Shown piece after piece: positions 58,300 to 64,000 of a stretch of DNA of 64,000 nt. A program made the translations under genes and the position numbers. Below the pieces are notes generated by a model. That model made no database searches. It was not told the origin of the DNA and saw only the letters and a list, made by a program, of their open reading frames with translations. The DNA is from Stutzerimonas stutzeri (GTDB lineage Bacteria > Pseudomonadota > Gammaproteobacteria > Pseudomonadales > Pseudomonadaceae): positions 62,001 to 126,000 of the forward strand of contig NZ_JAMOIE010000001.1 in NCBI RefSeq assembly GCF_024448935.1, written 5' to 3'. Numbering within the stretch: the stretch's first letter is position 1; each line of letters begins with the position of its first letter.

Positions 58300-59757
58300 A
58301 TGCAACTCAAAGATCCCGATCTGCTGCGTCATCAGGCGTATATAAATGGCCAGTGGAGCGATGCCAGCGATGGCGCGACCATGGAAATTTACAACCCGGC
58401 CAGCGGCGAGTCCCTCGGGCGTGTGCCGAACCTGGGCGTCGAGCAGACCCGCGCCGCCATCGAGGCCGCCCGCATTGCCCAGCCGGCCTGGCGCGCGCTG
58501 ACCGCCAAGGAGCGCGCCGCGCGGCTGCGCACGTGGTACGAACTGATGCTGGCCAACCAGGAAGACCTGGCGCAGATCATGACCGCCGAGCAGGGCAAGC
58601 CACTGACCGAGGCGCGGGGTGAAGTGCTCTACGCCGCCTCGTTCATCGAGTGGTTCGCCGAGGAAGCCAAGCGCGTCTATGGCGACACCATTCCCGGCCA
58701 CCAGGCAGACAAGCGCCTGATCGTGACCAAGGAGCCGGTCGGTGTGACCGCCGCGATCACGCCCTGGAACTTCCCGGCAGCGATGATCACCCGCAAGGTC
58801 GGTCCAGCCCTGGCTGCCGGTTGCGCGATGGTGCTCAAGCCCGCTCCCCAAACACCGTTCAGCGCGTTGGCACTGGCCGTGCTGGCCGAGCGTGCCGGCA
58901 TTCCGGCCGGACTGTTCAGCGTGTTGCCAGCCGACACCGAGCGCTCCCGTGAAGTGGGCGGCGAACTGTGCGCCAACCCCATCGTGCGCAAGCTGTCGTT
59001 CACCGGCTCCACCGGTGTCGGCATCAAACTGATGGAGCAAAGCGCGCCGACGCTGAAGAAACTGTCGCTGGAATTGGGCGGTAACGCGCCCTTCATCGTC
59101 TTCGAAGATGCCGATCTGGATGCGGCAGTGGAAGGCGCCATGGTGTCCAAGTACCGCAATGCCGGGCAGACCTGTGTGTGCGCCAACCGCCTGTACGTGC
59201 ACGACGCGGTGTACGACGCCTTCGCCGAAAAGCTGGCAGCAGCGGTGGCGAAGCTGAAGGTCGGTCACGGTGCCGAGGCGGGCGTGACCACCGGCCCGCT
59301 GATCGACCGCAATGCCGTGGCCAAGGTCCAGGCGCACCTGGCCGATGCGCTGAGCAAAGGCGCCAAGGTGCTGCAGGGCGGCAAGGCCCACGCGCTGGGC
59401 GGCAACTTCTTCGAGCCGACCGTGCTGACCGGTGTGACCCCCGAGATGCGCGTTGCCCGCGAAGAGACGTTCGGCCCGCTGGCGCCGCTGTTCCGCTTCC
59501 ATGACGAAGCCGATGTAGTACGCCAGGCCAACGACACCGAGTTCGGTCTCGCCTGCTATTTCTACACCCGCGACCTGGGCCGCACCTTTCGTGTGGCCGA
59601 GGCGCTGGAGTACGGCATGGTGGGCATCAACACCGGACTGATTTCCAACGAAGTGGCACCGTTCGGCGGCATGAAAGCCTCCGGCCTGGGCCGCGAAGGC
59701 TCCAAGTACGGCCTCGATGAATACCTGGAGATCAAGTATCTCTGTCTGGGCATCTGA
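58300..59757 (+). CDS. gabD: NAD(P)-dependent succinate-semialdehyde dehydrogenase
   Basis: 485-aa aldehyde dehydrogenase of the GabD type. 'AYINGQWSDASDGATMEIYN' N-terminus; 'GVTAAITPWNFPAAMITRKV' cofactor site; 'SFTGSTGVGIKLMEQ'; the general base in 'LSLELGGNAPFIVFEDADLD'; the nucleophile in 'NAGQTCVCANRLYVHDAVYD', with the second Cys two residues later that in E. coli GabD and others forms a redox-switch disulfide. The C-terminal 'PFGGMKASGLGREGSKYGLD' is typical of SSADH. It closes the operon by producing succinate. A second gabD may exist with gabT elsewhere; this copy is cluster-specific. Confidence 0.9.
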   Translation: MQLKDPDLLRHQAYINGQWSDASDGATMEIYNPASGESLGRVPNLGVEQTRAAIEAARIAQPAWRALTAKERAARLRTWYELMLANQEDLAQIMTAEQGKPLTEARGEVLYAASFIEWFAEEAKRVYGDTIPGHQADKRLIVTKEPVGVTAAITPWNFPAAMITRKVGPALAAGCAMVLKPAPQTPFSALALAVLAERAGIPAGLFSVLPADTERSREVGGELCANPIVRKLSFTGSTGVGIKLMEQSAPTLKKLSLELGGNAPFIVFEDADLDAAVEGAMVSKYRNAGQTCVCANRLYVHDAVYDAFAEKLAAAVAKLKVGHGAEAGVTTGPLIDRNAVAKVQAHLADALSKGAKVLQGGKAHALGGNFFEPTVLTGVTPEMRVAREETFGPLAPLFRFHDEADVVRQANDTEFGLACYFYTRDLGRTFRVAEALEYGMVGINTGLISNEVAPFGGMKASGLGREGSKYGLDEYLEIKYLCLGI

Positions 59758-59761
59758 GGCG

Positions 59762-59787
59762 AGCTGCACCCGGCAAGGCAGCTTTTT
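59762..59787 (+). terminator. terminator after the gabD-like gene
   Basis: AGCTGC / GCAGCT (59762-59767, 59778-59783) with a 10-base loop followed by TTTTT, 4 bp past the stop codon. Short stem, so moderate strength. Confidence 0.55.
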
Positions 59788-59892
59788 GTCAGTCGCCAGG
59801 GCGAGGTGGCAATTGTGCCTTCGGGTGGCGCTGCCAGGCGCTGGCGTAACCGCTACAATGCGCGGCATTCCGCCGTGCTACCCGAGGTCGTC

Positions 59893-60564
59893 ATGCAGCC
59901 GTTCGCCATCGCTCCCTCCATTCTCTCCGCCAATTTCGCCCGCCTGGGCGAGGAAGTGGACAACGTGCTCGCCGCCGGCGCCGACATCGTCCATTTCGAT
60001 GTGATGGACAACCATTACGTGCCCAACCTGACCATCGGCCCGATGGTCTGCTCGGCGCTGCGCAAGCATGGCGTCACCGCGCCCATCGACGTGCACCTGA
60101 TGGTCAAACCGGTGGATCGCATGATCGGCGACTTCCTCGAAGCCGGCGCCAGCTACATCACCTTTCACCCGGAAGCTTCGGATCACATCGATCGCTCGCT
60201 GCAGCTGATAAAGGATGGCGGTGCCAAGGCTGGTCTGGTGTTCAACCCGGCGACACCGCTGGAGGTGCTCAAGTACGTCATGGACAAGGTCGACATGGTC
60301 CTGTTGATGAGCGTCAACCCCGGCTTTGGCGGCCAGAAGTTCATTCCCGGCACGCTGGACAAGCTGCGCGAGGCGCGTGCCCTGATCGACGCCAGCGGCC
60401 GTGAGATTCGCCTGGAGATCGATGGCGGCGTCAATGCGAAGAACATCCGCGAGATCGCCGCAGCCGGGGCCGATACCTTCGTCGCCGGTTCGGCCATTTT
60501 CAACCAGCCGGACTACAAGGCCGTGATCGACCAGATGCGCGCCGAGCTGGCGCTGGCCTGCTGA
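59893..60564 (+). CDS. rpe: ribulose-phosphate 3-epimerase Rpe
   Basis: 223-aa TIM-barrel enzyme interconverting ribulose-5-P and xylulose-5-P. '[20 protein letters not shown]' N-terminus; '[19 protein letters not shown]' with His/Asp metal ligands; '[17 protein letters not shown]' (reads IDVHLMVKP); '[17 protein letters not shown]'; '[20 protein letters not shown]'. The ATG at 59893 is used. The stop TGA overlaps the gph ATG, giving coupled translation, and trpE follows: the order rpe-gph-trpE is conserved in P. aeruginosa. Confidence 0.97.
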   Translation: MQPFAIAPSILSANFARLGEEVDNVLAAGADIVHFDVMDNHYVPNLTIGPMVCSALRKHGVTAPIDVHLMVKPVDRMIGDFLEAGASYITFHPEASDHIDRSLQLIKDGGAKAGLVFNPATPLEVLKYVMDKVDMVLLMSVNPGFGGQKFIPGTLDKLREARALIDASGREIRLEIDGGVNAKNIREIAAAGADTFVAGSAIFNQPDYKAVIDQMRAELALAC

Positions 60565-61265
60565 TGACTCGCCTGCAGCAGCTTTTCGACGGCAAGCTAC
60601 CGCGGCTGGTGATGTTCGACCTGGACGGCACCCTGATGGACTCCGTGCCGGACCTGGCGGCCGCGGTGGACAAGATGCTGATGCTGCTGGGCCGAGCGCC
60701 CGCCGGCATCGAGCGGGTACGCGACTGGGTCGGCAATGGCTCGCGGGTGCTGGTGCGTCGCGCCTTGGCCGGTCGGCTGGAGCATGACGGCGTAGGCGAT
60801 GAGCTGGCCGACGAAGCGCTGGCGCTGTTCATGCAGGCTTATTCCGGCGGCCACGAACTGACCACGGTCTACCCCGGCGTTCGGGAATGCCTGGACTGGC
60901 TGCGCGAGCGTGACGTGAAACTCTCGATCATCACCAACAAACCGGCGCAGTTCATCGAACCGCTGCTGGAAGAAAAAGGCCTCACCGGTTATTTCCAGTG
61001 GCTGGTCGGGGGCGATACCTTGCCGCAGCAGAAGCCCGATCCCGCGGCGCTGTTGTGGGTCATGAGCCAGGCAGGCGTCGCGCCCGATGCGTCGCTGTTC
61101 GTTGGCGACTCACGCAACGATGTGCGCGCGGCAAAAGCGGCGGCCGTTCCCTGTGTCGCGCTCAGTTATGGCTACAACCACGGCGAGCCCATCGGTAATG
61201 AGGAACCTGCACTGGTGCTCGACGACCTGCGCGAGCTGGTTGCTTCGGTTTCGGGGCTGAGCTAG
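60564..61265 (+). CDS. gph: phosphoglycolate phosphatase Gph
   Basis: 233-aa HAD-superfamily phosphatase removing 2-phosphoglycolate, formed for example during repair of oxidised DNA ends. Motif I 'VMFDLDGTLMDSVPDL' with the nucleophile Asp; motif II 'SIITNKPAQ'; motif III Lys in 'GGDTLPQQKPDPAALL'; motif IV 'LFVGDSRNDVRAAKAAAV'. It is coupled with rpe by TGATG overlap. The 184-bp gap to trpE contains a trp-codon leader peptide. Confidence 0.95.
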   Translation: MTRLQQLFDGKLPRLVMFDLDGTLMDSVPDLAAAVDKMLMLLGRAPAGIERVRDWVGNGSRVLVRRALAGRLEHDGVGDELADEALALFMQAYSGGHELTTVYPGVRECLDWLRERDVKLSIITNKPAQFIEPLLEEKGLTGYFQWLVGGDTLPQQKPDPAALLWVMSQAGVAPDASLFVGDSRNDVRAAKAAAVPCVALSYGYNHGEPIGNEEPALVLDDLRELVASVSGLS

Positions 61266-61306
61266 TGTGGGCTCTGTTCCGCACATCCCGCAGACGAGAT
61301 CAGATC

Positions 61307-61375
61307 GTGGTGGTCACCCGCAAACAATGGATGAATGTCATCAAGGCCCTGGCCCGTTGGCGCTGGCGCGCCTGA
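61307..61375 (+). CDS. trp leader peptide, attenuator of trpE
   Basis: Short frame ending MNVIKALARWRWRA then TGA at 61373. From GTG 61307 it has 22 codons and three Trp (61328, 61358, 61364); from ATG 61331 it has 14 codons and two Trp separated by Arg. A Trp-rich mini-gene placed 75 bp before trpE is the hallmark of transcription attenuation, which has been reported for trpE of P. putida. Downstream, GCCGG / CCGGT (61384-61398) followed by ACGTTT could be part of the terminator, but I could not work out the alternative folds. Which start is used is unclear. Confidence 0.65.
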   Translation: MVVTRKQWMNVIKALARWRWRA

Positions 61376-61449
61376 CATTTCCTGCCGGCTCGCCCGGTAC
61401 GTTTGCACAGCTCGACCTTATGTAGTTCCCCGCCGACCACGAGGCTGAC

Positions 61450-62928
<1,479 letters not shown>

Positions 62929-62959
62929 CTTCGGCGCGGCTCATGGGCCCATTCGGCGA

Positions 62960-62983
62960 CTGCGACTAAAGTCCTTATTAGTC
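62960..62983 (+). terminator. weak hairpin after trpE
   Basis: GCGACTAA / TTAGTCGC with an 8-base loop, 31 bp after the trpE stop, lacking a T run. It may be a rho-dependent or processing structure. Confidence 0.35.
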
Positions 62984-63018
62984 GCAAGGGCGCCCGGCTT
63001 GGCTGTAGCGGGCAAGCG

Positions 63019-63120
63019 ATGCTCTGGTCTCAGCGGCTCTATCAGGTGGCGGGGCGGATTGCGCGCCATGCCGGCCAACTGATTCTGAAGAGCAGCGAGC
63101 CGATGCGGGACGAGGCCTGA
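63019..63120 (+). pseudogene. C-terminal fragment of a DDE transposase (possible)
   Basis: 33-residue frame containing 'LWSQRLYQVAGRIARHAGQL' and 'ILKSSEPMRDEA'. The 'LYxVAxRIxRHAxxLILK' pattern resembles the very C-terminus of IS1380/IS4-group transposases. No inverted repeats or N-terminal part were found. Its TGA overlaps the next ATG by chance or coupling. Low certainty on family. Confidence 0.4.
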
Positions 63121-63356
63121 TGCGTGCTTCGCGTCGCTCCAGCGCCGGCTACCAGCTGTCCGACGACGACGATGCCGAGCGCCTGCGCTTCATCCGCGTC
63201 GCCCAGTGCCTCGGTTTCACGCGCGCCGGGATCGGCGAAATCATCCGGCACGGCCGCCGGCGCGAAAGCCCGTGCCCGTTGGTCGCCTGCGGCCCCGATC
63301 CTTGCCGCGGTCCCCGCGACAAGGAGCCCGTCATGCGGAAATCCGTGCGCTGGTGA
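63120..63356 (+). pseudogene. MerR-family regulator fragment lacking the N-terminal helix-turn-helix
   Basis: 78 codons. 'RRSSAGYQLSDDDDAERLRF' then 'IRVAQCLGFTRAGIGEII' matches the wing and second helix pair of MerR regulators (usual form: R..xGYRxYxxxDxxRLxFI..A..LGF...EI). The preceding helix-turn-helix of about 30 residues is missing. After 'RRESPCPLV' the sequence loses resemblance, and another frame (ending 'RHAEIRALVKRE' at 63365) looks more MerR-like, suggesting a frameshift. Metal-responsive MerR proteins have Cys in this area ('CPLVACGPDPC'), but this gene is most likely dead. Confidence 0.55.
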
Positions 63357-63367
63357 AACGGGAATGA

Positions 63368-63381
63368 TTGACACAGGTCAA
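63368..63381. promoter_or_regulatory. Anr/Dnr (FNR-type) binding site
   Basis: TTGAC ACAG GTCAA, a perfect dyad differing from the consensus TTGAT-N4-ATCAA only at the inner base of each arm. It lies about 195 bp before the first small gene at 63575, in a region without an active gene, and suggests oxygen- or nitrogen-oxide-dependent expression of the genes to the right. Confidence 0.65.
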
Positions 63382-63421
63382 TGTGCGGAGCCGGATTCCC
63401 GCCGATCCTGTGTGCTTGCCG

Positions 63422-63450
63422 ACTCCATGCGCCGCACGGCATGGAGTTTT
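63422..63450 (+). terminator. hairpin with T tail in the leader of the terminal gene string
   Basis: ACTCCATGC / GCATGGAGT (63422-63430, 63439-63447) then TTTTGATT. It stands between the Anr box and the first gene, so it could be an old terminator or an attenuator. Confidence 0.5.
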
Positions 63451-63543
63451 GATTCAAACTCGAATGGCCGCGGGTGACGTTTCTGTCGCGCCTGCCATGG
63501 TGCTCTCAGAAGCGCCCGAGTCCGCAGCTCTCCCCTTAAAACT

Positions 63544-63562
63544 CGGCATGCGATGCATGCCG
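63544..63562. promoter_or_regulatory. perfect hairpin directly before the ribosome-binding site
   Basis: CGGCATGC GAT GCATGCCG ends one base before AGGAGG (63564-63569). A stem this close to the Shine-Dalgarno could modulate translation or serve as a dimeric protein site. Confidence 0.45.
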
Positions 63563-63574
63563 CAGGAGGGTCAG

Positions 63575-63776
63575 ATGAGTCACGATACTTCGTCGCGTTC
63601 ATCGGCGTGCGCATGTTCAGACACGGGGACACGGCGGTCACGGCGGCCACTCGGGCCATGCGCGCGGCGGCGGCTCTTGCGAGATCACGCGCGAATGCCT
63701 GCGTGCACTTGCCAAATCTGTCGGTCCAGCCCCACTGGAATCTCACGCGGAGATCATCCATGCAGGCCATTCTTGA
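63575..63776 (+). pseudogene. small His/Gly/Cys-rich protein gene with a frameshift
   Basis: ATG 63575 has a strong AGGAGG five bases upstream. The first 18 codons give MSHDTSSRSSACACSDTG; then the frame should shift at the GGGG run (63625-63628). Removing one G yields 'HGGHGGHSGHARGGGSCEIT', 'RECLRALAKSVGPAPLESHA' and 'EIIHAGHS', stopping at 63774-63776. Without the shift the zero frame turns Arg/Pro-rich. The joined 66-residue product has His-Gly repeats and Cys, a metal-binding style, then an amphipathic helix. The end overlaps the next ATG (63760). I do not recognise the family. It could be an assembly error, a programmed shift or real decay. Confidence 0.5.
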
Positions 63777-63942
63777 TCTGATCGGACGCAACTGCTGCGC
63801 GGGCGGCCTGACTGTTTGCCAGCTGCAGCTGGCTAGGACCCTCGACCGTTTGCCGGTCACCCGCGACTACCTCTACCCCGCCGCCACGGCCCGCTCCGCG
63901 GCGACCCCACGACGCACTTCGCAACGGAGAGCCAGCGCATGA
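63760..63942 (+). CDS. small protein of unknown function in the Anr-linked string
   Basis: 60 aa: MQAILDLIGRNCCAGGLTVC, then QLQLARTLDRLPVTRDYLYP and an Ala/Arg/Ser-rich basic tail. Two adjacent Cys at 12-13 plus Cys20. The ATG lies inside the end of the frameshifted gene, 17 bp before its stop, so translation is probably coupled. Its own stop overlaps the next ATG (ATGA). Family not recognised; the coupling and composition suggest a genuine small gene. Confidence 0.5.
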   Translation: MQAILDLIGRNCCAGGLTVCQLQLARTLDRLPVTRDYLYPAATARSAATPRRTSQRRASA

Positions 63943-64000
63943 AGACCCCGAAGACTCAGAAAGCCCCAAAAACCCCAAAAACCCCGGACACGGCCATCAC
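63939..64000 (+). CDS. start of an unidentified gene (partial, runs off the right edge)
   Basis: Begins MKTPKTQKAPKTPKTPDTA, a Lys/Thr/Pro-rich repetitive N-terminus, overlapping the previous stop by ATGA. Only 20 codons are visible, so nothing can be said of its function. A basic, disordered N-terminal extension before a folded domain is likely. Confidence 0.5.
   Translation, partial: MKTPKTQKAPKTPKTPDTAI

Noticed and set aside
58207-59868. 553-codon minus-strand frame across the gabD-like gene
   Set aside because: Antisense to a complete aldehyde dehydrogenase; composition typical of a shadow frame.

Overview
The window is high-GC gammaproteobacterial chromosome with the gene content and order of Pseudomonas, most likely the P. 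stutzeri (Stutzerimonas) group. From memory of PAO1 gene order, it joins two blocks that are well apart in P. aeruginosa. The first runs from rlmI and mutM through coaD, lao, ftsYEX, rpoH and thiSG to trmB (about PA0354-PA0382). The second runs from a CAU tRNA and rpoD through dnaG, tsaD, cca, prkA, surA, lptD, amgK-murU and rpe-gph to trpE (about PA0574-PA0609). A truncated phage terminase gene lies exactly at the junction.

Layout: 1-2.2 kb holds a polyamine-type ABC transporter running off the left edge. 2.2-7.6 kb holds rlmI, a DJ-1/PfpI protein, an HDOD protein, mutM, a small exported membrane protein, a 2[4Fe-4S] ferredoxin and coaD. 7.7-12.2 kb is a laoABC-laoR long-chain alcohol/aldehyde oxidation locus with a candidate TetR-type operator. 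12.2-21 kb has a YheT hydrolase, rsmD, an active/inactive pair of M16 peptidases, ftsYEX and rpoH. 21-27 kb has a CHASE/PAS hybrid histidine kinase, mtgA, a DUF423 protein, thiS, thiG and trmB. 27-28.7 kb is phage debris beside the tRNA. 28.8-33.2 kb is the macromolecular synthesis operon rpsU-dnaG-rpoD, with a 140-bp MITE-like palindrome between dnaG and rpoD. 33.4-37.2 kb holds tsaD, plsY, folB, folK and cca. 37.3-42.2 kb is the prkA-yeaH-spoVR stress operon, with a candidate RpoS-type -10 element upstream. 42.4-50.1 kb is lptD-surA-pdxA-ksgA-apaG-apaH-glpE, and 50.2-53.7 kb holds amgK, murU, a DnaJ-like gene and a DUF3530 gene.

The accessory parts are two. At 53.8-59.8 kb lies a PAS/sigma-54 activator, an iron alcohol dehydrogenase, an SLC23-like permease and a succinate-semialdehyde dehydrogenase, behind a sigma-54 promoter and beside the C-terminal scrap of a GabT-type aminotransferase. 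This is proposed as a C4 hydroxy-acid (gamma-hydroxybutyrate-like) catabolic cluster. At 62.9-64 kb, just downstream of trpE, lie a transposase scrap, a headless MerR gene, an Anr/FNR box and a string of tiny overlapping genes, the first His/Gly/Cys-rich and frameshifted at a G run.

Other non-coding structure: a trp-codon-containing leader peptide before trpE, and a dispersed family of 7-bp tandem arrays at gene ends, two of them built as inverted pairs. All functional statements rest on reading motifs, gene order and family knowledge. No database search was run.
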